From the NCBI GenBank assembly GCA_951213105.1, contig OX578146.1, positions 52,904,775 to 52,968,774 on the forward strand: a stretch of 64,000 bases of DNA, written 5' to 3'. This DNA is from Amaurobius ferox (lineage: Eukaryota > Arthropoda > Arachnida > Araneae > Amaurobiidae). Positions 1 to 12,351 of this stretch are shown piece by piece. A model generated the notes under the pieces. It saw only the letters and a list, made by a program, of their open reading frames with translations, had not been told where the DNA came from and made no database searches. The first letter of the stretch is position 1. The number at the start of each line of letters is the position of its first letter. Made by a program: the position numbers and the translations under genes.

Positions 1-406
1 TGATATACTGTGAATTTGGATAAGAGTATAAGACATTAAAAAGTGGCTCCTAAAGAAATAATCATCTCTGCTGCAGCTATTTTACATAATTAAGTCTTTC
101 GAATTTTTAATTATTAAAAAATAAACAAGATATTTGAAATTTAAATTTTTGAATAGTAAACCAGCTTTTTATAGTTTTATCTATTGTCATCATTTTGGCT
201 TTTCATAGTTTCCTCGTGTTTCTCTGGCAACCATATAGGAAAGAAAGAAATTGGACAAAATATCCCAAAATGATAGCATTTTTTAGTGTTCCAATAGTTG
301 TCAGTAAATGCTGAATTTTCTTTGATATAAAACTTTTTACATTTCTAAAATTGTTTTCTGTATGATTGATTACTCTCTTGTCTCTAATGCTTTTAATGTT
401 TTACAG

Positions 407-639
407 TTCCTATGGCTATTGAAGATCAAGTCGCAGTTATTTACACTGGTGTGAGAGGTTACATAGATAAATTGGACCCATCCCGTATTCCACAATTTGA
501 AAAGGAATTTTTACAACACATGAAGAGTAGTCATCAAGACATCTTGAACATCATTGCCACCGAGGGTAAAATTAGTGATGAAACTGATAAGAAGCTAAAG
601 AAAATTGTTTCAGACTTTGTTGTCACCTTTACAGCTTAA
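407..639 (+). CDS. ATP5F1A (blw): ATP synthase subunit alpha, mitochondrial, last coding exon
   Basis: This is the C-terminal exon of the F1 alpha subunit, which forms the alpha3beta3 catalytic head of mitochondrial ATP synthase in the matrix. The reading frame gives [19 protein letters not shown], then DKLDPS, FEKEFL and GKISDE, which is the conserved C-terminal helical region of the family. A pyrimidine-rich tract ending in TTTACAG (400-406) is the acceptor. Two bases (407-408) complete a valine codon begun in the upstream exon, so the in-frame ATG at 412 is an internal methionine and not a start. TAA lies at 637-639. The rest of the gene is left of the window. No frame damage is visible and the gene looks functional. 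Confidence 0.95.
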
Positions 640-840
640 TATTTTTTTTAATTCATCAAAAAGCTGTAACTTATCTTTAATAGGCATAATTTAGACAATT
701 CTCATAGTATTGAAAGATATTGACAGCCACTTCATTGGTAATTAGAGAAAAAAAAATTGTATTTCTAATTAACAATTGAATGTAAATGGCACCCAATCCT
801 TTTTGTAAAATAAAGAATTTACATTTAACGTTTTTGTATT
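640..840 (+). terminator. 3' UTR and poly(A) signals of the ATP synthase alpha gene
   Basis: Downstream of the stop codon, an AATAAA hexamer at 809-814 is followed by a T/GT-rich stretch, the usual arrangement of a cleavage site. A second AATAAA occurs near 868-873. The end point is inferred from these signals only. Confidence 0.6.
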
Positions 841-2925
841 TCAGTTTGTTTTTGTATACTGCAAGTGAATAAATTATTTTAATGAGGTTACTATGAACTA
901 CACATGTAATTACCCCTCCACACACACTAAAGTGGAGAGTATTTTAATTCTCCATCTTCAAATACTGGCTAGTCCAACTATTTTCCTACTTTTAAAAATT
1001 AAGTTCAATATAACTTAGAGATGATTCAACCTTCCTTCAAGGTAGTGTTGTACTTTTGCACCAACTCGTACAGAAATTGATATTTTAAGTATTTTTGCAC
1101 TTGAAATAAGCACCAATATTTAACTTTATGTATTCCAGCATAAAATGGTTTATTTATCGTGTGGCAGTTTTGAGCTATTGTTACTATTTATTATATTTTA
1201 TGAAGTCTTGTATTCTTATTGCATGTTTCATATTTGAGTCTACTTATATTTTATTTTCCTGGTCAGTTCAGAAATTTGCGTTATTTCTCATTAAGTTTTC
1301 TTTATTTGATTTTCCTGTAATTTGAGCTATTTTTAATATGGTTTTGATAGTTTAAACTTTAAAATTTATCCTCTCATTTCTGGTACTCTCATTTGATATT
1401 TTGTATTGTATTTTCTGCTTTTTGAATATTTTTTCCTTTTCAAATATAATTTGGAAGTTTTAAACAGCAGGCTGTTGTTCTTTCTCAATGTTTTCTTTCT
1501 TATTTTTTTGCCATGTTTTGAATTTCTCGTATGGTTTTAATTTTTGCACTTTGTAATGATATTCCAATTTTTAAAACTTCCAATGCTCCATTTAGTTTTT
1601 ATGTAGTTTGTTTTGTAATTTTGTTAATCTTTAATTCTTTACTATATGCTGTTTGTTTTAAATATTGGAAATATTTCAATATTATGAAGTTGAAACCACT
1701 AGCTGTTGCCATTTACATAAGCTTCTATTGTGGGTTTGATTTTGATATTTTTTTTTACGAATCTTCAAAATTTTGCTAGATGTTCAACAATAATTCAAAT
1801 TTTGACAAAAAAAAAATTTAGACTTTCAGCATTTTCTGCTTTTTTCTTTTGTATTGTTTGTGTGATACTTAAATTTTGATTTTTAAAATCTAATTTACCA
1901 ATTAGCTGCATGATATTGTTGCCTTAATTTTTCTAATGGGTGGTGGACATGGACATATCTACAAGCAAATACAAAGCATGATTAGCCAATGTTTTCTGGT
2001 GAGTAGTTGCATCAATGAAATTTCATTAGCAGTTACTCCAATTTAACTACAGTTTAAGGGATATACTATGCCAGGAATTCTTCGCTTGGTTAGAGTTTTG
2101 TTTTCCTGCGCTAACCTATAGAAGTAGTAAGGGTCTATTGATAACATTATACATATTAGGAATGTCCATCAATTTTTTTTTAAAGCACAAATGCTTATTT
2201 CAGTATCTATGCCATCGATGGGCAGCCAGCCATCAGAGAAAATCGAAGGAATTTTATCAAACCATCAATTTTATGAAATGTTTTAAGAATTATAAAGTAA
2301 TGATATGATCATAACAAAGTAGAAAATAATAGCATTCCATCTAAACATTAGTAACTGTTACTCATGGATTAATGTGAAACGTCACTTTTTCACTTATTTC
2401 TAGAGGGGGAGGGAGGCAAAAGTTGATGTGCATTGTATATGACAACAGTACAAGGTACCAAGGAAAGAAGATTCGCTTATTCTATATTTCATGCACATGA
2501 CATACATGGAACGCATCATCCAATATGCTTTAAAAGAAGTTCCTAGCTTAAAAAGATTCAACCTCAGAGTTGTATAAAATGTGTAAACTTAAAATAATTT
2601 GAGCAGAAATAAAGCAGAGCAATGATACAATTACAATATTTATCTTTAAAAAAATTTTTTTTCTTTTTGAAAATTTACAATTTTGATTAATAGAATGTAA
2701 TTTATTTCCTTCAAATCGGACCACGAAAGACTGAAGTTAAAGACAGTGGAATATTTGGATGAAATGCCTGCAGCCACTATATTGGGTGAGTGCGATTGGC
2801 CCAAGCGACAAGTGCATACTGGCATATAATGCAGATATCAATAAATATAGCACCTGTGTTGCATCCTTTTATTTCAAATCTGTCGCATTTCTTTTATGAT
2901 TTATGCTGTACACTAAGATGTTTCA
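841..2925. other. AT-rich spacer without recognisable feature
   Basis: Strongly T-rich on the + strand between about 1130 and 1900. The open frames there encode only low-complexity, hydrophobic residue strings and have no family features. I see no gene, RNA or clear transposon in this stretch. Confidence 0.5.
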
Positions 2926-3198
2926 CACTAAATTTCCCCCCTTCCCGGCCGTCCAACTAGTTACTCTAAGTCCTCTGGACGAGTCGGACGGTCTGGGTCT
3001 TCAACACTAAATTTCCCACACATTTAACTGCCGTAAACCTTTGGGTTGGCTGTGTGGTCTGGGCTTTCGACACTAAAATTCCCTGACCGTCCAAATAGTT
3101 GCTCTATGTCCTTGGATGAGTCTGATGGTCTGGGTCTTCAACACCATAAGCTATATCCTAAGGATGAGTTGGACGATCTGGGTTTTCAACACCATAAA
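2926..3198 (+). repeat. Cluster of ~60-bp structured mini-elements with flanking duplications
   Basis: The first full copy is about 2939-3004 (CCGGCCGTCC ... GGTCTGGGTCTTCAA). It is flanked by the direct repeat CACTAAATTTCCC at 2926-2938 and 3005-3017. A short related piece ending GGTCTGGGCTTTCGA occurs near 3046-3070 and is followed by a near copy of the same flank (CACTAAAATTCCC). A diverged full copy follows at 3084-3140. Last, a form lacking the 5' third (3150-3189) lies between two copies of ACACCATAA. Sister copies lie at 9961, 17839, 19589 and 39229. The family is not one I recognise. Confidence 0.75.
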
Positions 3199-4139
3199 AT
3201 TTGTTTTTACACTGTTCAGAGCTAAAGCAGCCCAGTGGTTAAGTACATGAGTTTGATCCTTGATACCCAAAACTACCCATGTTTATGCAGAGTATGGGCA
3301 TGTTAAATCTGTAGGTACAAAAGTCCATCAGAAAGGTGATAATTTAGGGGAGGATAGTATGGTTCATGTGGTTTCCAAGTTCATTAAGTGGCACTATCCT
3401 GACTGTCCAGTTACTTTACACTTTTGACATTTAATATAGTCCCCCGACTATATGAAATGTTATCCTTTTTCCACTCAGCTGTTCAATTATTGGCAAACCT
3501 TATCTGAAAAATTCATAATGAAAACACATTTTTAAAAACAATGTAGTTGCATATGTAATTTTTATTTAGTGGCACATGTGAACAAATTATTTTAGGTAAC
3601 TTTCAAATGGGGAAAAATCACAAGTCTCTAGAAACTTTGTTGCTTAATAGCATCTTCAGATTGAAACACTAATTTTCAGTTTCCTTTTCAGTAGACTTAA
3701 TAAATATATCAGCAATGAAATAAATTAAAACATTTAAAAAAAAAAAATTGTTAAACTAAATCGAAATAAGATTGCTACATAGAAGAGCAAAAATGGTTAA
3801 CAACTCTTCTATTAAATTTTTACTTTTCAACTAATCATGAAAAATTATAGAACGAGCATAGTTTTATAAATTCATGTTTATAAAAAAATTGCAATTGAGC
3901 TGAAACTTAAGCAAATGCAAATTAAGGTGTGCTATGTAAATGAGAATTTCAGGATCACTGTCCATGTTGGGGCTGAGCAGTACCCTTTGAACTGTTGTTT
4001 TAGCCTTATAGAGATCTGTAGTAGGATGCTTAAAATAGTCTATGGTTGTCTACCAGCAGTAAATGTTTCATGAGAAGTCACTATGACGACAGAGTGTGCC
4101 ATATGAGCAAGTTGCGGAATTTGAATTTTAAGAATTTTT
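3199..4139. other. Spacer without recognisable feature
   Basis: AT-rich sequence. The only item of note is a phrase near 3396-3421 (CACTATCCTGACTGTCCAGT) that loosely resembles the tail segment of the Helitron units at 30.7 and 32.3 kb. No coding or RNA feature was seen. Confidence 0.4.
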
Positions 4140-5065
4140 TTTTTATCGGGCAATAATAGTTATATGGAGTGCAATGATGTCAGTGATGACTAAGGGGACT
4201 AAAGAGAACTGGACGAGTTGCAAATCTGGCAGTGGACAATAAAATGTTATGTCAGCAATGGTATGACAGACACCTCATCTGCATGGCAGTAATGGACCGT
4301 ACAGCTTCATCTCAACAGTTAGCAAAACATTGGAGCACTGCTACAGGTGTGTCATTGTCTGTTCCAACATTCATCAGTGTCTGCTGCACCATGGACTTAT
4401 AATACATGCAAGAATTCCTTTGTACAGGATTCCCCTGATGCAAAACTATTGATGCCCGCAGCTACAATGGGCTCATCAACATAGACACTAGCGTGTCGAT
4501 TGGCAACAAGTCATCTTTTCCGATTAATTCCGCTTTAATTTGGGGTATAGTAATATCCGCATCTACATTACTGATGAATGCCACCTTCCGGAGTGAGTTA
4601 TCAATTGTCATACTGGATGAAAGCTAAGTGCGATGGTTTGGAGCACCATGGATATCTCTGACAATCTCAGCTGCTAAAAATTGTGAATATATATAATCTC
4701 AACAGCAACCGGTACATCAGAAGTTCTGGAACTTAAAGTCATATCCTTCCTTCAATGCATTCCTGGAGCTGTATTTCAACAGCGCAATGTCTGTTCCCAC
4801 ATTGCTAGGAATGTTCAAGACTTCTCAGCACAACAGATGAGCTTCTTCCTTGGCCTGCCTATTCACCGGATATATCGCCTATTGAACATGTCTGGAATTT
4901 TGTCAGTTGGCATCTCGCTCTTGATGCTTGTCATGTAGCTAATACAGCTGAAATATGGGTTTGGATAGAAGCAATCTGGAATGCTCTTCCTTAGGTACAA
5001 ATTCACAATCTGTGTGATTCAATGCCACATCGTATAGAAGCACTTATAGAGTTGATTGAAAGTAT
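4140..5065 (+). pseudogene. Decayed Tc1-like (IS630-Tc1-mariner) transposase
   Basis: Fragments of a Tc1-type transposase can be read in shifting + frames. Near 4285 is V-M-D-R-T-A-S-S-Q-Q-L-A-K-H, the helix-turn-helix region. Around 4745-4810 is a stretch resembling F-L-Q-x-I-P-x-A-x-F-Q-Q before the DDE block. At 4978-5050 is W-N-A-L-P-(stop)-V-Q-I-H-N-L-C-D-S-M-P-H-R-I-E-A-L-I, the typical C-terminal signature. Several frameshifts and in-frame stops make it inactive. Terminal inverted repeats were not located. Confidence 0.75.
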
Positions 5066-5066
5066 G

Positions 5067-5563
5067 AACTGATTTTGAAGGCCTAAAAACAGTCTCCTTC
5101 AGGATAAAAAGACTGCAAGAACACCACCAAATGCAAAGATGTGTCCGACAAATAATTGCATCACATGATCCAGGAAGAAAATTACTTACAAATGAAAATT
5201 CAAAAATAGGAGAGAGAAAACCTAGGAGGAACAAAAAATATGAAGGATTTAAAACATTTTTTAGGGCCCTTGAATTTGTAGTTTTATTCAATATGATAAA
5301 ATAAATGGGGAAACAAACAGCTTTGGAAGACACATCAACTAACTTAAGTAAGTAAAAGTTTCATTAGAAACCCAGCATAAATCAAATTAGTAATGGTGTC
5401 AACTTGTTTTGAAGGCAAAAAACAGCTTCTTTAGGATATATAGGTGGAGCAACCCCTCCCAGAAATATAAGCATGCATCTCTTAACGTATACTTGCAGCA
5501 GTTACTTTGTCATTTATATATATCCTGAAGGAGGCTATATCTTAACTCTGAAATCAGTTGATA
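5067..5563. repeat. Possible MITE with degenerate inverted ends
   Basis: A phrase near 5068-5105 (CTGATTTTGAAGGCC, then CTCCTTCAGGATA) recurs inverted near 5519-5562 (TATCCTGAAGGAGG, then AAATCAGTTG). It recurs again in direct orientation near 5403-5440. This suggests a small inverted-repeat element following the Tc1 relic. Divergence is high and boundaries are approximate. Confidence 0.35.
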
Positions 5564-6090
5564 CTGTTATGAATTTGATTTATACTGTGCTTCTAATAAA
5601 GATTTCACTTTTTAGCTATTTATGCAGTAGTTTGATCAATCAATGTTTAATCATCCAAGAACATGCACAAAAATTATTGTAAAATACTTGTGAATAAAAT
5701 AAATCTGAAAATATGTAGTAAATATAAAAATGAAAGAAATAAGCAGTCTCGGGGGGCTAAATGAGCAACTTCATCAAAAAACTTATAAAATATTCATTCA
5801 AATTACTGTATAAATAGCAGCTTCTAAAAGATTACGAAGATCAAGAAAGTAAAAGAAAACCATGGATTTTACAAGACAAAAAAAAAAAAAATTCCGGACC
5901 AAAATATGCTACATTGACTTCATATGTCAGATACATATTTGTAAGTTTAGACTTTATTTTTGCTACTGAAACTGATTGTGACTTTTAATCAACATTGTAT
6001 GCTGTTACTAAGTATTTTTTATTGCAGATTAATTGAGACAGTAATTTCAGCACATTTTGATCTAGTTTTATACGATTTCCTATATAAAAA

Positions 6091-6722
6091 GGTTCCTGGA
6101 AAAGCCCTTAAGTACCCCATGTACACTTAAGGAAAGGTGCATAAGCATACATGTTGGGTCTATCTATAGTAAAGTGACCATACCTAATACAATTAAAGTG
6201 ATTGCAGTGCCCCTAACAGAGAATTTAAAAATTAGAAAAATAAACTCTGCAACAAAGTGAAATAGCTTTAAAAAAAGTGAATTATAAAGTTGTAGAGCAT
6301 TGCTTAACTAGTAGGATGAACATTAGAAATGTGACGAGTATGTCAATTCATATATCCCATTCTGCATGTGCTGCTTTTTATCTTATAGATTAGAATGTCA
6401 CTGGCATTTGCATATGCTAGTGAAAAGTTCAACAACATTTAACAATATTATAGTGGGGCTGAGTGTCTAGCATGTATAACTAGTATTTATTGCCTTCTGT
6501 ATGCACATTTCGTTAATTCCTTGTATCGATTCTTATTCATTAAACAATAATCTACAACTGTGTAATTTGCTTTATTCATCTATCTAGCTTTGTTACTCAG
6601 CTTGTTATCTTAACTTAAATTCTTCACTAGGGGCATTGCAATTGCTTTATTTGATCAGGCATCATCACTTTACTATCTTCATGCAAAGTGATTGGAGGTG
6701 CTTAAGGACTTTTTTAGGAACC
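6091..6722. mobile_element. MITE with long (~150 bp) terminal inverted repeats
   Basis: The left end begins GGTTCCTGGAAAAGCCCTTA. The right end, read on the opposite strand, begins GGTTCCTAAAAAAGTCCTTA. The similarity continues inward: TAGTAAAGTGA, then GCAATGCCCCTA on one side against TAGTAAAGTGA, then GCAGTGCCCCTA on the other, for roughly 150 bp. No coding sequence lies inside. No clear target duplication was recognised, so the superfamily is unassigned. Confidence 0.7.
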
Positions 6723-9700
6723 CCAAATTTAAGTATAACCAAAAATATTATATTTTTCTTTATAATGCCAATTATATAAAAATTACTATCTGCCTGGACA
6801 AATTGTTTTCATATGCTCATTCAGTCCATAAAGCAAACTAGTTGTTGTTCACTCAACTGTCTATTTTTTAAACACCCTATAATCTCAACACAAGTTTTAA
6901 AATTGAAAACTGTAGCTGGCCCGGAAATGACAACTTCTTATACTTTAATAGACAGAATAGGAGTACTCAATGCAAGCATTCTACAAATATTTCAATTACC
7001 AATAATTTATTCTCATTAATGCACCTTAAGTAAACATATTGGAATACAATTTTGTGATCAATTAACACCACAATTTTAAGATAAGGCACATTACCTTTCC
7101 AACAGCTTTAGCAATACTAAGGGTGAGGGAGGTACACAGATATTTACAAACCAATTACACATAAAGAGTCTCATAAATGTAAATTATAAAGAAATAACTT
7201 TCCTTCATATAAAGTACTAACAATTCATAAAATATAAATATGAACATGATGCCAATACAACAAAGCATGATCACTTTAAAACAAAGCTTGTTTGGCAAAA
7301 AAGATATATTTAAAAATAGATATTCCTATGAATAACAACTAACAAATACAGTTTCTGTTTATAATGAACAGTTTATAAATAACTTGCTACTTTAGAATAT
7401 ATGAAATCCTTATATTAAATCATATTACAATTTATCTGGTTCTTATATTAAAATTACAATAGACAAAAAACATGTTGATAGTCAAGATTTACCCTGCATT
7501 TTTCTCAAAGAATGTCCTCTTATAATTAAAAAAAAAAAGACTTTTTAATCACTTAATTGTCCCATAAATTTCAGTTTTGTAATTATTAACATGTTTTAAT
7601 GCTAAATGGGAGAAGAAAAAAATAGTTGTAGAATTTGGTTCAAACAATAAAGCATTTTTTCCCCTTTACTTTCAATTTAATTGAACATTTTTAATAAGTC
7701 TGCATTTTACAAACATCACATTCAAAAGTCTAGACAAAAAGGGGATTGCTTAATTGCAATTTATACTACTAGTAAAGTTAGTAAAATGCGAATTTAACTC
7801 CTTTGCAATGAAACAGAAATCCTGTGAAAATTGCAATCTAATTTTAACTGTGAATTTTTTAATGGCCTACAATGGACCATGCACCCCTTTAAGAAATTGT
7901 CCTACAGTAATTAAAATATATATTTGCAATATTCAATCTGAATAAGTTAAATAATAAAATAATGAGCTTGACTATGAGCAACATATGCATATACTTTTGC
8001 ATATTTGTTTTAAGAATAAATATTTTTGATATATTAATTTAAAATCAAAATATACATATTTTTAAACAAAATAAAATTTAAATATAGCAATTAATTTTTT
8101 AACTTTCTTTTATAACTTTAAGTCCATTATAAACAGTGTCGATTAAAATTTTATGTAAAAATCCTTGCTTCGTTCATTCTAAAATATATTTTTTGAAATT
8201 GCATTCATATAATTAAAAATAATAATTCTAACAAAAATAAAATTATTCAAAAATACATAATACAAGTATAAATTACATTTATAACATTTATCTTTTACAA
8301 TGTATTCAACGTCTAATTCAAGACATCAAATTCAAAAAAATTATTGTGTGCATTAAAAACAGGACAATATCTAAACAAAATTGTATATTGCTTCAAGTTT
8401 ATTACAGTTATAACTTAAGGTATAATAATGTTTTCATAATTTAAGTAAAATTATGATTACTACCTACACAGAGGTATATCCATTACTAATTGTATGAAAA
8501 TACACTATTTTTGAAAATTTATTGTGCTAAGCTTTGAAATGCAAGAAGTAAAAAATTCCAAAAGCTACTTTTTATGAATATGAATATTGTAGGAGAAATT
8601 TTTATGCTCATTCCTAAACTATTGAGCCATCAGAAAACTAAATACCAGATTGTGTTCAATATATGGACCACATAATTGCATAGTTAAAATGTTTGAAAAC
8701 ACAAAAATAAAAATAATGAGCAGCATCAAAAATACTGTACTTTTCCCTTAAAAGAACTTTCCTAGGCTCCAATTAGCTATACTAGAAATTCTAGCAACCT
8801 ACTTATTCTCAAATCTAAAAAGTCTATTGAAAACAGTTTATTTGAGTCGCAAATAGATCGCCCCATACTAAGGGTTTTTGTTTTGTTTTTACAATTCTTG
8901 ATTATAATGCACCTTTTATATTACAAGTAAACTTTTAAATTTATTGATCCTATACTTTTCAATATACATATAAATAATAATCTATCTAATCTGATAATAA
9001 TCTACAAATGATCAACAAAACATGCGTGGTTTAAAAAAATTATAAAATGTGCTAGATTAATGTTCCCCAAACTTTTAAACATAAAACAGGTGACTTGGCA
9101 ACTATTAGTGTTAGAATTTACAAACTTTTCTTTTAATAGCAGAGAATATATTTAATTGCAAACTTATATTTTGATTTAGTTCACTCTGTCAGTCTTTCAT
9201 ATAACAAAATGAAATCCTGTTAATAGCAATGGGCGCGAGCTGCTTATTGAATTTGTCACAGCATATCAGAGCAATGTTGAGCATGGATTTTGTTTACTTT
9301 AATATCATGAATAAAATGAAATACTTAAATTCATATTTTTAGTTTATATTTAATCAAAATTTTAAAATATTTTAAGGATATTGCATTAATGCAATTCTAA
9401 AATTCTAATTGAGCTTCATTTAGCTTTCATGATAGCTTTTCAATTTCACTGAAATAATTTTCTGAGTAATGTTCAATATCCAATAAAATTATTGGAGTGG
9501 AACTTATACTTGCTGGTGACTTAAATGCAACAATGAGTGTTATGCGAGATCTCAGAAATGGTTTGAACAATTTGCATTATTTTCTATGCATATATGAACT
9601 CACTGAGATTTTAGTTGCCATGATTTCAAATTTCATTTTAGAACTCGAAAAATCAAAGATCTGATGCTTTAACTGCAAAGATAGAATCGTCACAATTTCA

Positions 9701-9960
9701 AAAATATGTTATTGAAAAAATGAAGTTAGCTAGTGTTTATGCAAATATTTTAACATATAGGTAATAACATAGTTTTATGCTTTAACATAGTTTTATGCCC
9801 TGGACAACAATAAAATGTTAAATATAAAATAAAACTCGCTTGGGTTCAGCAACATGTTTTTGTATTTTAAAAGCAATTCTTTAAACTTTATGGTGCCTAA
9901 TATGTGTGTAATTCCACTAGCTTGGAGGCAGCAATGTGTTTTTGCACACATTGAAACAGA

Positions 9961-10020
9961 GCCCGGCCGTCTAAATAGCTGTTCTATACCCTAGGATGAG
10001 TCAGACGGTCTGGGTCTTGA
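9961..10020 (+). repeat. Mini-element copy (D)
   Basis: A ~60-bp copy of the structured family, CCGGCCGTCT ... AGACGGTCTGGGTCTTGA. The outer stem is kept as CCGTCT/AGACGG, whereas the 19.6-kb copy has CCGTCC/GGACGG. The flanks (GAAACAGAG, GAAAGTGAA) are only weakly alike. Confidence 0.7.
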
Positions 10021-10804
10021 AAGTGAATCAATTATAAGGTGCATCAGATTTCAATGCTGCCTGCGACCAATATTTTTCATTAGGCTATTACCATTTCTTA
10101 AATTTTGAATTGCTAACAAGTTCATGTTTGCAAAGCTAAGAGAACACAAGTTTCGATAGGATCAAATTCTCCAGTTCTGAGCATAATCAGAATGAGAATT
10201 TTTTGCAGTGGTAATTCCCGATGCATTTGATCTCTATCCTCTGAAGAAATTATTTAATATTGTCAAAGCAACAAGGCATGTAAGTAGTTGCATGAAAGTA
10301 GACGAAAATCCTTTGTCAGTGTTAAGTTATGTAATTATTATTTTGTCTTGTTTTAGTCCACATGCAGGGTTTTAGTCCACATACAGGGTATAAATATTTT
10401 CATAAAGCTCAAACTACTGCTAAAACTTAGAATATTTAAAAAACTGTATAAAATGACAAAAACTTTGTTTTGTGTTTTATGCTGTTTTATACGAAATTTT
10501 ATAAACTTTCTATATAAATGGCATGGAACAATTTTTGGTTTCCATTTTTCTTCTTCTCTGTTCTCTAGAAATTTAAGCAAATTAAGGGTTAGAATAGAAA
10601 TTTAGATATAATATGAAAACATATAAGATTGATGCATTAATTTTTGGTCTGGTTCTTAGGTATGAATAGAATTTGCCCGGCCATGCTATAGTATATATTA
10701 AAGACATTCCATAACTGGTCAAATCTGCATAAATACCAAGAAAATATAGATTTCAATTTACAGTTGAAACCATAAAAATCGTTTTGTGAGGCTTTGTGAC
10801 TAAG

Positions 10805-10808
<4 letters not shown>

Positions 10809-10852
<44 letters not shown>
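10809..10852. repeat. Poly(A) tract
   Basis: About 44 uninterrupted A residues on +. There is no recognisable retroposon body directly upstream, so it is scored as simple sequence. Homopolymer length is uncertain in any assembly. Confidence 0.85.
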
Positions 10853-10855
<3 letters not shown>

Positions 10856-11311
10856 ATTTTATTCTGAAAGGTTTTATTTTTTGATTCCTCATGAGGTTCT
10901 CATATTTTGAAATCATAAAAGAGTCCTCATATTTTAATTTTCAATATAATTAAATGCATCCAAATGAAAAAAAAAAAAAAGACCATTTGAGATTTCCTTT
11001 TGCAATGCTAACTGTTTAGAATTTTCTCCAGAACTTAAAAATCAGAGCGTGCACACAGTTATGACATTTAAGAAATATAAACTTGTTTCAAAAAGATTAT
11101 AAAACATACATAAGCTAAATTTTGCTCTCATTGCCATTTTTCAAACTAATTTAAATAAATATCCCAGTGAGGAATATGCATGACAGATTAGGAAACATCA
11201 CCCTAGCTTAAAATCATTCAATCAACTTGCATTAAACTCAAATTGAGTCAAGACTGTTATAGGTGCCATATGAAACTTCCCATAAAGATGAAATTCTATA
11301 AAACATATATA

Positions 11312-12351
11312 CAGTAGACTCTCTTTTACTCAGCCTCCCTTTAAGCAGTTATATATATGCTTGATTTTTCACTTTAAAATGTTAATTTAAAAGTAAAGCA
11401 ACATAAAATTTAGAATTTTTCACTGCATTTAAGTGTTTATTTTTTTAATTTTACATGTACATTTACAAACAAAATGAGAATTCATTTTAAATATAGAATG
11501 TGACTTCGCACAATAACAATACAGAGATAAATAAATCAATTTAAATTGGTGCAAAATAAATTATAAAAGCAGGCAATTTTTTAAAGAACATTTTGGCTTT
11601 CTTTTTCAGTGCAAACAAGCCAAGGACTGAATATCAAATGTGAGCTAACAAAATGGCTAAACTATAATTATGGTGGTGCCACCTAATATGACAAAACAGA
11701 AGTAAAATAAGAAATGGCACTGAAATAGAGAAAAAATGGGAAGCAGCTAAAATAAGACAGATAAATAAATTAAAAACAGCCAAGGCATAATGCTATCTGT
11801 CGTGTGATAGACAAATAGAGTAGATTGTTGGAATATTTATTGTAATGAAAATATCAGTATTGATCTAGATTTTTTAAAACTCTTCTTATTGGTAAAAATT
11901 ACAATTGAGTTAATAATGTGTCTAGACCATATTTCTCAGAGTTATGGATTGACAATATTTAAATAATTTCTATCATTTTTATTTAAATAATTTCTATTAT
12001 TATTATTATTTTATCTGCTTTGAATTTTGTGTACATATTTTGTGCATCAATACTGTTCCTTGTTTCTTTCATCACACTGCTGTAGTTTTTTGGGTCACAC
12101 ATGGTTAAATTTTCACTTGGCATTCCTCTGTTGGCTTGTTTGCCCCAATGAAAGAAACACATGTTTCTAAAACAAATGTCAACTTTTAACCCCCCCCCCC
12201 CCCTCCCCTCCCTTTATTTTTCTGTACAGCAATTATATTATTCACACATTAATTTTATTTGAATTTCGACACTATTTTTGGTTGAACAAGCCATTTGCTT
12301 TTCCGGCCATGGGTCTGGTACAGTATGGGTTGAATAAGAGGGAGCCTACTG
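11312..12351. mobile_element. Pogo/Tigger-type nonautonomous element
   Basis: The left end is CAGTAGACTCTCTTTTACTC. The right end on the minus strand is CAGTAGGCTCCCTCTTATTC. Both are flanked by TA (11310-11311 and 12352-12353), the target duplication of Tc1/mariner/pogo elements. Length is 1040 bp. No intact transposase was read inside. A poly(C) run lies near 12190. Confidence 0.75.

Noticed and set aside
412..639. ORF at 412 as a stand-alone 75-residue protein
   Set aside because: It is the end of ATP synthase alpha. The splice acceptor at 406 and the family match show that the ATG is internal.
10809..10852. Poly(A) run as the tail of a retroposed gene
   Set aside because: No coding or SINE body ends at it and no flanking target duplication was seen.
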